From NCBI GenBank assembly GCA_964035545.1, contig OZ037765.1, forward strand, positions 24,484,504 to 24,548,503: a stretch of 64,000 bases of DNA, read 5' to 3'. Below the pieces are notes generated by a model that saw only the letters and a list, made by a program, of their open reading frames with translations, did not search any database and was not told the DNA's origin. The DNA is from Bugula neritina. Taxonomy: Eukaryota > Bryozoa > Gymnolaemata > Cheilostomatida > Bugulidae. How positions within the stretch are numbered: position 1 is the stretch's first letter; each line of letters starts with the position of its first letter. The translations under genes and the position numbers were made by a program. Below, one piece after another: positions 52,286 through 64,000 of this stretch.

Positions 52286-55200
52286 ATGGTAAGTACCATC
52301 CAAACTTATATCAAAATTAAGTAATACATCTCTTGTTTCATATTCAAATGCGTCTTCAAATAATATCTTTTAGTAGTTCCCATAACATACTTTTGTAGCT
52401 TTTTAAAACTTTGAATGAATCGCCATCATGAGTAATTCATCATTATTATTGAGATATTTTTATCGACGTAAATTACTTCATGATTAGTTTTAAATTGTAT
52501 TACCCGAGCCATGACTGTGAGATAGTTTAAAAGAGTGTTTTAAGTTTAAGTTAGTAACAATTTACTTTTGAAAAAATGTGATTTATGATTTTATTTAGTC
52601 TTACTCAAGGCCTTGCTAATAATTATAACTAATACTAATAGTAATGATAATTTGATGCTGATTTGAAATTAACGACGCTGATGGCAAAAATTCAATGAGC
52701 CATCCTATATCTTATTAATACTTTAAAACTTTGTGACATGTAACTTACACTAAAAGCTTCAGTTCATCTTTGATTCTGAGGCAAAAAACCAATTAACATT
52801 ATGAATCAATATTTTATGTTAAGTTTTTGTAACTCTTGGTATTATTGTTACTGTTAGTAATACGTAGGTATCACTAAGGGTTAATACCCCCAACATGCCT
52901 TGCTGGTAAATAATTCGGATGTAGAAATGAGTTATTTGAATCTTAAGCTAGGAGTAGGTCTCACAGCTTTGAATTGGATTTTGTGGCTTTGGCCTTTGAA
53001 ATTTCAATTTATTTTGTAGCTTTGTTGAATGATTAAAAAAACATGCTAGAACTTCAACTTTCAGCTATTGCCCATGTTGCGAGTGTATACAAAATTTACA
53101 ACTTGAACTGTAACTTTTAGGTGAACTTTACTATAGACCAGATCCGTGAAATCATGGATATCAAGACAAACATTCGAAATATGTCTGTGATTGCTCACGT
53201 AGATCATGGAAAATCCACTCTCACAGACTCGCTGGTCAGTAAAGCTGGAATTATCTCATCTGCCAAAGCAGGTGAACAGAGATTCACTGATACTCGCCAA
53301 GATGAGCAGGATCGATGCATTACCATCAAATCTACGTTAGTAAAAATAATAACCCTCCTCACGAAATAGCATCACTAAAATGTTTTTGTTTTCAGTTGTA
53401 TAATTATATGCCCTTTTATTTCAATGTGATTTTGCTTTGGTTTTGCTAACTTCCTACATACCCATACACATTCTACTGCTTTTCAGGGCTATTTCTATGT
53501 ACTATGAGCTTTCAAAAAAGGATTTAGATGCCATTCAGCAAGAAACTGATAAATCTCATGGGTTTTTAATCAACCTTATTGATTCTCCTGGCCACGTAGA
53601 CTTTTCAAGTGAGGTCACTGCTGCTCTTAGAGTGACGGATGGTGCCCTTGTGGTTGTTGATTGTGTGTCAGGTAATCTTCCCTTGACCTGCAAATATTTA
53701 TTTATTATTATTATTGTTATTTATTTCACTGCTATTATGCACTTTTAGTCGGCAGTTGATCAGTTTTTCTTCAAGCATATCAAATTATCTTCATGCAGGG
53801 AGGTTATAAATCGCAGGCTTGCCACCTGCATTATTTAGTAAATAACACATAACCATCAATAACTAATCAAATTTGAAATAGTGTGTAGTTGACTCTGAAC
53901 CTCACTAGCCTTGAGTAAAGATGACATTCATTGGGCTACTATAAGTTAAACTGATTCTCATAGTATCTATAATAATGCTCTTCAATTGTCCTTGTCAGCA
54001 TAATGTGAACAAAAAAAACCGCAGTTTCTTAATCTTCGATTGCTTTCTTCCTAAAAATTTAACTTGTGTTCTGTTTTTTTTTAAATGTTGGCTGCTGTGG
54101 TCAGGCAGATCAACATTCAAAGTATCTCAATCTATTTCAACTTCAAAGTCTTGAAAATATGATGTATAAAACATCTTTCTTACCTAGGCAATAAATTGGG
54201 AAAAAGGCAAGAATTTGATTTTCCAATAAGCAACTGTTCTATGGTGTAGTCTCAGTATTGCTGAAATACACTGTTAAGATTCAATAAACATTTATTTTAG
54301 GTGTCTGTGTGCAAACAGAGACTGTACTGAGACAGGCCATTGCTGAGCGGATTAAACCTGTGTTGTTTATGAACAAACTAGACTTGGCTATTTTGACATT
54401 GCAAATGGGAGCTGAGGACATGTACCAAACTTTTCAGCGAATCATCGAAAATGTTAATGTGATTGTGTGTACCTATTGTGAAGAAGATGGGCCCATGGGA
54501 GACATTCAGGTGTGTAGGCCATCTTTAATTGGTTTTCGGTGAGGCTTTGTTGTCTTAGTTCAAGTTGTATGTTTCTATTCCCTGCATTACAGGTCAGCCC
54601 AGCAACTGGAACTGTTGGCTTTGGATCTGGACTGCATGGATGGGCATTCACTCTGAAGCAGTTTGCTGAAATGTACAGTTCCAAGTTTGGCATCGATGAA
54701 AAAAAACTGATGAAGAAGTTGTGGGGAGACAGTTTTTACAATGCCAAAACCAAGAAATGGGATAAAGATGACTCTAGTGGTGGAAAGAGAGCTTTCTGTC
54801 AATTTATTCTGGATACAATCCTGAAGGTATGTAGAGTGTTGAGAATGATCGTGTTACTCAGGTTCATTGCATCAGCTTTCGCATGCAGTTTATGCAAGGA
54901 AAATAGTAGTTAGTTCATTTTGGATCCTGTACTTACTAAGATTTGGTTGCTGCATCAATTTACATTTCAGTTTGTGCATATAATATTATATCCTATTACC
55001 TAGTGTGCTAAAGAATTAAAAGTTTTGCACTGTCAAATTAGCAAGTGGATCAGTATGGCCAAGAATGAGTTGCTCTACTTGAATACATTCTATAGTTTAA
55101 AGCAGGGGTGTCCAGCCATTTCTGAGAGAGGGCCACTGAAAAATAATATTTTGGTGACTAGGACCACATTGTAAACTTGAGCTTGAGCTAGGGGGCCAAA

Positions 55201-58200
55201 GAATTAGTACTTTTTCAAATTACTTTATTCCAAATTCTTATGAATCATTACACAAAGTCCAAATAGTCAGTACAGGCTGTATGTTTTGTATTGTGTGTGC
55301 AAATGAGACATTTAAAAGGTGTCTTTCACACAAATTCATTTATAGTGTGAAAAGGAATGTTATGTGATATGTCTTTAAGGGCCACAAATGTAAGCTTGGG
55401 CCACCTGTTGGACAGATCGTGTTTCAAGCAACATAATTGATCAGAAAAGATTGAGGCTACTGCTGTTTTCTCTGGAAATTGTTGACTGTATCTCTAGTTA
55501 GTTACACCCTTGTTGACATTACTGATGAATTTTTTCAAAATAGCATAAAGTTTACAGTTCTATAAATCCTACCAATAGTAGTATTATCTCATCACAGTTC
55601 ATTCTATGAATTGAAAGATGGTTGGTTACGGTTACTACTCTTACCAGTATACATGCTAGCTATATCATGTTTTAAGGTCTTCAGCACCACTATGGAAGGC
55701 ACTAAAGAAGATGCCCATAAGCTGATTGAGAAAATGGGTGTCAAGTTGACTGGAGATGATAAAGATTTGATAGGAAAACCTTTGATGAAAGTGGTTATGA
55801 GAAAGTGGCTACCTGCTGGTGATGCTATGCTTCAGATGATCACAATGTACCTGCCTTCACCTGTTACTTCCCAAAAGTACAGAATTGGTAAATGCTTTTT
55901 TAAAGCTTCTTAATTTTGCTGTTCATTTAAATATTTCAACTATCTAATTTATTGTCTGTGTAATTACCTTTACACCACCTTAATTACATTCCTAGATTTT
56001 TTTTGTTTTTTCTATATCTTAGTTGTAGATTAGCATGTAAAACTTTGTGTTGTGATAATCATAATTTTCTCATATTGAATGAATGGGTTTTTAAGCAGTG
56101 GTTTGCTGTTGGTTTTTAGAACTTCTGTATGAAGGACCTAATGATGATGAGATTGCTGTTTCCATGAAGAGCTGTAACCCTAAGGGGCCAGTAATGATGT
56201 ATGTGAGTAAGATGGTGCCAACATCTGACAAGGGCAGGTTTTATGCTTTTGGCCGAGTTTTCTCGGGAACAATTGCAACTGGACAAAAGTGTCGTATTAT
56301 GGGCCCCAACTACGTCCCTGGAAAGAAGGAAGATCTTTATGAAAAGAGTATTCAAAGGTAAATAACATTTTGCCATATTGCAATATAATTTAATTTATTC
56401 TGCCGGAGCTATAAGTGTAGGCTAATTGTTAATGATGTATTCATAAAATTCAGAACCATTTTGATGATGGGCCGCTATATTGAGCCAATTGAGGATGTGC
56501 CATGTGGAAACATTGTGGGATTAGTCGGAGTGGACCAGTACTTGGTTAAAACTGGAACTATTACCACATTCAAAGATGCTCACAACATGAAGGTTTGTTT
56601 TGTCTAATAGCACATTTTCTCATAGTTCACATATGTTCTCAAGTTCATTTTTAAAAAGGAACTAAATATTTTTGAAGATGTTGGCAATTATTAACAGATA
56701 ATTTGAATCCAAATCTGAAATTGACTTTTATTCATTAAAGTTATTGGTTGGGTCTGGAGTATTGAAAATGAAATTGTTACATGTTGCCTCATGCTTCACC
56801 ATGCTTCTATCTGCGCCTGGATCTCAAATAGAAAATAATATAATGTAACTTTAATTGTGGGCTATGGTAGGGAACTGTAGCTCTGTAGCTTTTTCCTTAT
56901 AATCTAGGAAATAATACTGAAGATTAACAGACATATTTTTGTAATGAACTCGGTGTTTTTGTAGGTGATGAAGTTTAGTGTCAGCCCAGTTGTCCGTGTA
57001 GCTGTTGAATGTAAAAACCCCTCTGATCTGCCTAAACTAGTTGAAGGCTTAAAGAGATTGGCCAAGTCTGATCCTATGGTTCAGTGTTGCATTGAGGAGT
57101 CAGGTGAGCACATCATTGCTGGTGCTGGCGAACTTCATTTAGAGATTTGCCTGAAAGACTTGGAAGAGGACCATGCTGGTATTCCTCTCAAGAAATCCGA
57201 TCCTGTTGTGTCATACAGAGAGACCGTTACAGAAAATTCAGACAGAACTTGCCTGTCAAAATCTCCCAACAAACATAACCGATTATTTATGACAGCCTCT
57301 CCTATGCACTCCGATTTGCCTGATGCAATTGAAAAGGTATAGTCTATCTTTTTTTAATAATATAGCGGTATTCTTACTTATCATCTACCGGCTGTTAAGG
57401 GTTGTATGCTCTAGCAATTTTGTTTTATAAGAATTTCTGTGCTCATGCTGAACACAATCCCTATTGGAGTCTGCACACACTACTGAGGTGGTAAAAAGTT
57501 TCAAGTCTGCAATAATTAGAACTTCTTTATTACCTTAGACTCCAAAAGCATCAGCCTAAGCAAAAAAATTATTACTCAACAACATGGTTTGAGCATCTGA
57601 TTCTTGCAGTCTGTAAGTACTGCATAAATAAAGCGTGTCAAATTCTTGAGCATCATTTCCCAAAGTAGTGCACACGCATGATAAATGAATAGATTATCTT
57701 CTAGAATATTTGTTTTATGTATAGGAACTATCCTACCATAACTGTTTGTCATGTGTTTAGGGAGATATCAACCCAAGACAGGATCCAAAGGAAAGAGCTA
57801 AGATTCTTGCTGAGAAGTTTGATATGGATGTTAATGATGTTCGTAAAATCTGGTGTTTTGGTCCCGATGGTACAGGTGCAAACATGGTTGTAGATGTCAC
57901 TCGTGCTGTTCAATATTTGAATGAAATTAAAGATAGTGTTGTTGCAGGCTTTCAGGTATGTTTTTATATGCATATATTAATTGATTTAGTATTGTTGTGG
58001 GGTCTCTTATTTGGATGAGAAATTTATTTTAAATAGCTCTTTCCCTTGATGGAATTGAGTGTCATGTCTTTAATTTGGCAAGCAACATAAATATGCTATA
58101 TTGTATAGCAGTAACATGTTAGTAGTTCTACCAGCGTTTATTTTTTTTGTCATTTTCACAATTTACCATTCTGATTAAGTGGGCCACCAAAGAAGGCGTG

Positions 58201-58971
58201 CTGTGTGAAGAAAACATGAGAGGCGTCCGGTTTAACATTCATGATGTCACTCTTCATGCTGATGCTATACACAGAGGAGGCGGTCAGATCATCCCCACCA
58301 CAAGAAGATGTTTGTATGCCTGTCAGCTGACTGCTCAGCCCAGTATGATGGAACCTGTGTACCTTGTCGAAATGCAGGTAATAGATCTTGCTACATTTTT
58401 TTTCTACCTTTGTTTGATATACGTGGCCCTGATGTTTAATTGTTTCAAGACGAGACTGATTTTGATGATAACCTTCAACTGAGCCAAGTATAGTGATAAC
58501 CTAGATCGTATTTATTCTTAATTATGTTTAAATTTTTCACCAAATTAATATATAATTGCAGTGTCCTTCTGCTGCTGCTGGAGGCATTTATGGCGTGTTG
58601 AATAAGCGACGTGGAATACCTATTGGTAGCGAGCCGTTGACCGGCAACCAGGAAGTGGTTAAGGCTTTCTTGCCAGTCAATGAATCATTTGGTATGTGTG
58701 AAAGTTATCTATTATTGTTTGATATTTTATATTTATGCAAACTGGGGAAACGAGATGCAATTTATCTCCCTTTGTAGGGTTCACCTCTGCTTTAAGAGCT
58801 GCCACTGGTGGGCAAGCTTTCCCACAGTGTGTGTTCGATCATTGGCAGACTATGCCTGGAGATTCTCACGACCCAGAAAGTCTATGCGGTGAAGTGGTTG
58901 TTGCTACTAGGCAACGTAAAGGTCTGAAAGAAGGCATACCTGCCCTTGACAATTACATGGACAAATTATAA
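52286..58971 (+). CDS. EEF2: Eukaryotic translation elongation factor 2
   Basis: The GTPase that moves tRNA and mRNA on the 80S ribosome. 13 coding exons: 52286-52288, 53121-53335, 53487-53671, 54301-54509, 54593-54826, 55677-55887, 56120-56357, 56454-56592, 56965-57336, 57761-57955, 58180-58377, 58562-58691, 58778-58971; 840 residues (human 858). Exon 1 encodes only the initiator Met, as in vertebrate EEF2. Motifs: P-loop AHVDHGKS (26-33), the eEF2-kinase target region RFTDTR (Thr57), DSPGHVDF, the NKxD motif [24 protein letters not shown] in domain IV, and the diphthamide loop [11 protein letters not shown] with His698. The C-terminus [16 protein letters not shown] is canonical. Intron 5 carries a possible hAT-like remnant. 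Expected to be constitutively and highly expressed. Confidence 0.98.
55103..55420. mobile_element. Possible degenerate hAT-type MITE in an eEF2 intron
   Basis: Starts CAGGGGTGTCC, the terminal sequence typical of many hAT elements, and contains GGGCCAC-rich text in opposite orientations (GAGGGCCACTG, GGGCCACCTG, then TTGGACA). The right end is eroded and I could not define a target duplication. Confidence 0.35.
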
Positions 58972-59305
58972 CTTTCATGCTGTGCCATTGTCTACAAGAT
59001 GAATTGTAAAATTCATTTTTAAAGCACTACTTATTTATTTTATTATAATATGTGCTTATCTGCATATGGTATAATCGGTGTGATTGCATAAACAAGTTGA
59101 GAAAATTTAATACAGGGATTAATATAGCCGTAACTAAAATTGTGTTGTCTCTTGTATCCAAGTTTAAGCACAATAATTTATACTGGTGTATAAAATTCTT
59201 TGTCTTGAAGACAAGATAATTGTGAAACTACTTTCTGCCATGCATAGTAAAAAACAGAACTGTAGCGCATAATCTAATTCTTCCAATCTTCCTTCCCTCT
59301 ACGTT
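58972..59305. other. Short tail-to-tail spacer between eEF2 and DMAC2L
   Basis: A 334-bp spacer that must hold both 3' UTRs. On the minus strand an AATAAA hexamer overlaps the DMAC2L stop (59303-59308), and further AATAAA-like sequence lies at about 59030-59045, inside the eEF2 3' region, so overlapping transcripts are likely. Confidence 0.5.
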
Positions 59306-61732
59306 TTATTCGTCAGTGCTTAAATTGCACTCTGGGAGAAAGGCTTTTAATTCCCTGTAAATTGATTCTCCGTTGTTGACTCCACTGAGTCCAGTCAATT
59401 GCAGTTCTTTCAAGTTTCTAAAATGGGTATGAAATAAAAGCTGAAGAGATTGTGTTAAAGTGGTGCCAATCAAGTTAAAAGTTGACTTAAACTTCAGTTG
59501 AATATACCACCCACTCAAAATTTCTTATTGCTGCAACTCCTTTGTCTGTCACACTGTCACATCTAATAATTTCCAGCTTGGTTACAGTTGGACCAACATA
59601 TTGCACCAGTTGGTTTATACAAGAATCATTAAAACTGCTGCATCTGATGAAACTCAATTTTTTTAGTTCTTTGATGCCATCTGCAACAGTTCATTTGATT
59701 ATATAATATTTTAAAATGGGAACAAACGGAAACTAAATCATGGTTATAGTCTTGTACTTGCAGTAAATCTAGCTACAGTAATAACCAATTGGCGCGTGGT
59801 GTGTGTGCATCAGAAGAGGTTGTGAATGAAAGAATTAACCATGGTGTAATTGAGCGAGTGTGCAGCATGGCTCGAGTGAGGGCACAACTCCTACTATACA
59901 TTAAGAAGGAAGATAGCATAATAATATATTAGAACAGCACTCCAAGTTAAGTAAACTACTATTACGTGCATGAACGCCCAAATTCCAACACCACCATGAC
60001 AAAATTTTTTTTAATTCTATAATAATTTGCTACTACTAAATATTTTCAATATTTATGACCAATGAGATGCTTGCAATGGTCTCTAACAAATAAATTAATA
60101 TGGCTGCTATGTTATGTGGGTTTTAATTAAAATTTGACTTCTATAAAAAGAAAACTTGTATCATTGGCAATAATGTGCATGCATCATACCCCATATTTAA
60201 TATACATGATTATTAGCCTTATTTTTCAACAAATACAGATGTATATTAATGGCATGAGATGAGAACTATTTGTGGAAAGTAAAAATTAAACCTAAACCAG
60301 TTATTTTTTCATTAACTAAATTTTAAATACTCAAAATTTATATGACTTGATGACTATAGACTACAGAGCATACACATGCAGTATAAGTCAAAAAATGCTA
60401 AGGTGAAGAAAAGAATGCTACGGTGAAGAAAGCTAACAATATATTAAATGCAGCATAATATTTTGAAAAATTAAAACATCTGTTGGAAACTTTTTGGAAA
60501 GCTCTTGCACTCAGATAAATTTTTGGATTCCTTCCCTTTGAAAATCAGTGTGTAATTTAAGCATGATGAGTAGGAAATTTCAAAGTGCCGGGCTGAAAAA
60601 ACAACAAGAAAAATAGATATCCCAGTTACCTTTTTTGAAACATTCACCACAGCAAACCAGTTTAATTTATGGTCAGAACATATATTATTGAAAAGAGATT
60701 TTTGACACTGAAAACCAGTGTTTTTTATTTGCCACAGTCAAATTTTGACGGAGTACCACCGGCTGACTATTTCGAGCAAACTTTGAAAACTGAATAATAA
60801 CTACTTCACAATAATTATCTTTGCATAAAAATATTATATCATTAATCTCAGGGTATATGTCTATTTGAGATCTAAATGAAAAAATGTAACCACGGGGAAG
60901 AGGAAGTTTTCTAGCAAAACGCACACAAAGAGTTGTGAAGCAACACAATACTGTGTTCACATCTTATAATAAAACTGTAATTGCTCTAACCAAAATGTGG
61001 AAATCCTATGCTCATAATAGTAGCCTCCTCAGCTCGAACTTCGGCTAGCTTCATGTTAGAGCCTAGTGTTGTACTTAATCTGTTATAATCACTAATGAAC
61101 TTTGAACTGGAATGAAACTTGACTTGAGCACCACACTTCAACAGCCATTCTGCACAAGCCCGGTCAGCCCCAACTTGCTTTATTCTGTCGCGATCAATTC
61201 TAGATAATTGTGTATAAATTTAAACACTGTAATTTAAATAATAAATATCAGCACAAGCATGCTACAATTTCTTTTGGTTAAAACTGAGTTGTGAAGATGT
61301 ATAAAATATAAAGGTGAACAAGTAAATTAATTTCAAATAGAAGAGAAACATATGGTTAGACATGACTAAATGATTTTATAAATTTTCAGGCACGTGGGAT
61401 GACAAAAATAGTTTAGACTGTTCCAAAAGATAGTTTGTTACTGAGAATTTTACAGATGATACAACACAGTATTATACATGCACTCTTATAGTCGCATATT
61501 GTAATTTTACAAAATAAATCATAGAAAGCCACACTCAAAACACAACAATAAAGTAATATATTGCAGTTAAGATATAAATGAGGTGCAAACACCCAGCTAG
61601 ATTTTGTTCTTACTTATTTCCTGCTGCATAGAGTATCCAGTAAACTTTTCTGGCTTGTGCATGTTGATAGATTCGATAAGATAACAATGACTTTGTTTTG
61701 AATGCGCTTTTTGCAGCATTGACGACATTCAT
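59306..61732 (-). CDS. DMAC2L: DMAC2L / ATP synthase subunit s (coupling factor B), LRR protein
   Basis: A small mitochondrial leucine-rich-repeat protein related to factor B of ATP synthase and to the complex I assembly factor DMAC2. Exons in coding order: 61732-61614, 61199-60991, 59680-59515, 59417-59306; 201 residues, in phase (human ATP5S about 200-215). The N-terminus MNVVNAAKSAFKTKSLLSYR is basic and lacks acids, fitting a mitochondrial presequence. Diagnostic blocks are DRDRIKQVGADRACAEWLLK followed by CGA, EEATIMSIGF, and LRR strands KLSFIRCSSFND, KLEIIRCDSVTDKGVAAIRN and NLKELQLTGLSGV. The second intron is about 1.3 kb and holds nothing recognisable. The TAA stop lies inside an AATAAA hexamer. 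Confidence 0.93.
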
Positions 61733-61869
61733 GATGGTATTCTTTTTATTCCAACATGGCTGCCTGTTTGAATTTATGCAATATGATAATCTGCATGCAG
61801 AAACATTTTGACTACCTACAGCTCTAATAAATTTTCAGAATTGTATACCCACACAAATTATATTCATAC

Positions 61870-62600
61870 TGTTGTAGTTTTGGGCACTACTAAATTGTGG
61901 GTATTGTTGTGTGTTACTGGTTAATGCATCACGCTGTGAGGTTATACAAGTAACCGAACAAGTTGATCAGGAATCGATATATTTATATTTAAATAAACAA
62001 TACATGGATAAAAGTAGTATACATTAGTCGAGAAAGAGAATGTACAAAAGTCGAGGTAATTACATGGGTTCTCCTGCTAGCTACTAGTACTGTCCACTAC
62101 TGACTGGAGCGCCAGAAGGCGTTGTTTATATATAAGAGGTCACCCCTGATTGGTTGACACTAATATCACCTATTCTTGTTCGTATTAATTGGCGGTGTCG
62201 CCGCATGCAGAGACGGCATGACTGGAGCAGAGACGGCATGACCTGGAGTTGCTGCTCCTGGCTATAAACTATTGAGTTATGTGTATCAGGGGACACAGGG
62301 GGGGGGCATACTTCCGCTGACCATTACAATTGTTGAGAAACAATCATGCGATCCTATCGCGAATCACATTCATGACAATCACGTGACAATATACTAACTT
62401 GTTGCTGTACTAGAATCGCTGTATACTTGTTTTACCCCTTCTCTTCCGTTTTATGTAATACAAACCACCGCGCTGTTTTTCATTCTAATAAATATTTTAT
62501 TATCAATTAATTAGATCAGTCAGGTTGCTCGATAAGTTAAATCAGCAATCAATATCGTATTTCATAATTAATACTCTACACAATGACCACACATCCAACA
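61870..62600 (+). repeat. Copia 5' long terminal repeat
   Basis: Starts TGTTG and ends CAACA, matching inverted termini, with the primer binding site immediately after. A TATA-like TATATAAG lies near 62137 and AATAAA near 62488. The 3' LTR is outside the window, so the boundary is deduced from the ends and the priming site. Confidence 0.75.
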
Positions 62601-62959
62601 GGTTATGGGCCCAGTGGCTTCAAACACAGACTTCTCTTTGATGGTGACTCAATTTCTCAATTTGGGAAACAAGATTCACTTCATACTTGTGCATTCAAGA
62701 TGAAGGCGTACACACCGCCCTTCTACCCAAAGAAAAAAGAGAAGATAACGCTGCTGACTTTAACAAAAAGAATAAGCAAGCCTACACTGAGCTAGTACAA
62801 GTTTTAGACAAAAAGTCTCTTCAACTTGTGATGAGAGATGCTTTAGATGATGGAAGAACCTGCACAAATATGCGGAATAGACGCAATGAACGTCATGCCA
62901 CAAGAACCCGCACAAAACAGCAGAAATGGTACTCAGAATACCATACCACAAGAACCTGA
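62583..62959 (+). pseudogene. Copia gag N-terminal remnant with frameshift
   Basis: The first frame from the ATG at 62583 contains FKHRLLFDGDSISQFGKQ, a typical Copia Gag start. The reading then continues in another frame after about 62695 (LLPKEKREDNAADFNKKNKQ...VMRDAL). The RNA-binding knuckle is missing. The ATG lies inside the predicted LTR end and the frame reads straight through the priming site. Confidence 0.7.
62601..62614 (+). promoter_or_regulatory. Primer binding site complementary to an internal part of initiator tRNA-Met
   Basis: GGTTATGGGCCCAG is the complement of the anticodon-arm region of eukaryotic initiator tRNA-Met (CTGGGCCCATAACC). This half-tRNA priming is characteristic of Drosophila copia. 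It adjoins the LTR end directly. Confidence 0.85.
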
Positions 62960-62987
62960 ACCAGATCCAGCAAATGCCACTGACTAA

Positions 62988-64000
62988 CCTGGACCACGTA
63001 AATCGGAACGGAAACGAAAGCCTCCTACATACCTACAGGATTATGACATAGAAGACACTGACTATGCTTGCTCACTGATGGCAAACATACCCCAGTCCTA
63101 ATAAGAAGCTGTAAATTCAAAAGATAAAGAAGCCTGGAAGAAAGCCATGGACAAGAAAATGAACACCCTACGTGATTCAAAAACCTGGTCTATTCAGCTG
63201 CTACCTGAATACAGGACAGAGACTAAGGGCAGATGGGTTTATACCCTCAAACAAGGAAAAACCCAAGGTGAAACTCAACATAAAGCTAGATACATAGCAA
63301 AAGGAATTTCACAAATACAAGGAGTTGACTATGACGAAACCTATAGTCCAACCACCAGATTCACATCGATCAGATTGCCGTTACAGAAAGCAGCAAATGA
63401 AAACATAAAGACACATCAACTAGATGTTAAAGGAGCATACCTAAACGCACCAATCAATAAGGAAATCTATCTACAACAGCCGGAAGGGTACAAAGAAACC
63501 AGCAACCATGGGAAGCTTTCTTGTCGTCTCAACAAATCCATATATAGCCTCAAACAAAGCGGACCCAATTGGCACCAAACACTGACCAGTTTCCTCAAGG
63601 AGCGAGGCTTCACACCTGATGCTGGAGACCCTTGTCTATACTCAAAAGAGGACCCTTCAGATAAATCAGCCAACATCATCATTCTTTTCTGGGTTGATGG
63701 CATCCTTCTCTGCTGCCGAGATGACAACAGAATCACACAAACCAAATCTATGATGCAACAAAAATTCAACATGGATGATAGAGGAGAATTAAGCTGGTTC
63801 CTGGGGATAGACTTCAGGAGACATGAGGACCAGTACACTATGTCACAAGAGTGCTACATAGACACGCTGCTGAAAACCTACAGTATGGCAGATTGCAGCC
63901 CTGTATATACTCCTGCTGAAAAGGACTTACAACTAGAAAAAGCAACAGACGACGAATTTGAGCTTTCAAAGGGTTATAGGTTCTCTTATATACCTAATGA
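62988..64000 (+). pseudogene. Copia pol remnant: integrase tail plus reverse transcriptase, defective
   Basis: Begins with an integrase-tail type segment (RKSERKRKPPTYLQDYD), hits two consecutive stops at 63099-63104, then is open from 63105 to the window edge. RT motifs of the RVT_2 family are clear: EAWKKAMDKKMNTL, GRWVYTLKQGK, KARYIAKGISQIQGVDYDET, HQLDVKGAYLNAP, SIYSLKQS, and WFLGIDF. The catalytic YVDD box is WVDG (63690-63701), losing the second Asp. The minus-strand frame over 63467-63838 is its shadow. RNase H would be outside the window. Confidence 0.88.

Larger units (their letters stand above)
61870..64000 (+). mobile_element. Degraded Ty1/Copia retrotransposon, 5' portion (runs off the right edge)
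   Basis: A 5' LTR (61870-62600) is followed by a tRNA-primed site, a frameshifted gag start, a large deletion removing most of gag, protease and most of integrase, and a reverse-transcriptase domain open to the window edge. The LTR ends are TGTTG...CAACA. The priming site is of the internal initiator-tRNA type seen in Drosophila copia. This copy is clearly defective: internal stops, a frameshift and a changed catalytic motif. Confidence 0.9.

Noticed and set aside
63467-63838. 123-codon minus-strand frame at the right edge
   Set aside because: Opposite strand of the Copia reverse-transcriptase domain, whose motifs are clear on the plus strand.

Overview
This is an AT-rich, intron-dense nuclear segment of an invertebrate animal. 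Introns are short to medium, use GT-AG boundaries, and interrupt classical animal genes. Two genes narrow the lineage. An ALKBH5-type RNA demethylase is present, a family lacking in Drosophila and C. elegans. A Schnurri/HIVEP zinc-finger factor keeps the C-terminal finger cluster that vertebrate HIVEPs lack. I infer a marine bilaterian, plausibly a spiralian; the sequence alone does not settle the species. No bacterial-type operon, CRISPR array or rRNA is visible, and I could not support any tRNA.

Layout, left to right: the 3' part of a USP36/USP42 deubiquitinase (+, 166-4906) with an SR-repeat tail; ALKBH5 (-, 5740-8786) with a homopolymer frameshift; a low-complexity intergenic block containing a 205-bp hairpin; a claudin-like four-span membrane protein (+, 12160-14166); an unrecognised possible small gene (-, 15418-15898); PDAP1 (+, 17314-19173); a 27-exon Schnurri/HIVEP gene (-, 19456-32024, 1889 codons); a 3.7-kb long-terminal-inverted-repeat transposon (35214-38907) with a TATT target duplication; FIGNL1 (-, 39838-44639); TMBIM6/Bax inhibitor-1 (-, 47418-50661); eEF2 (+, 52286-58971); DMAC2L/ATP5S (-, 59306-61732); and the 5' part of a degraded Copia retrotransposon that runs off the right edge (61870-64000).

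For each multi-exon gene the exons were joined by splice sites and reading phase. The summed coding lengths come out in frame: PDAP1 603, claudin-like 720, HIVEP 5670, FIGNL1 1671, TMBIM6 729, eEF2 2523 and DMAC2L 606 nt. ALKBH5 reaches 1710 nt only if one base of a G7 run is discounted.

The genes are housekeeping or signalling genes with no shared pathway: ubiquitin removal, m6A removal, BMP/SMAD transcription, recombination control, ER calcium and cell-death control, translation elongation, and respiratory-complex assembly. Three neighbouring pairs are tail to tail and close (USP/ALKBH5, PDAP1/HIVEP, eEF2/DMAC2L). The most unusual features are non-genic: a minisatellite in FIGNL1 made of repeated copies of its own splice acceptor, recurrent self-complementary (TAN)n tracts in several upstream regions and one first intron, and the large palindromic transposon.
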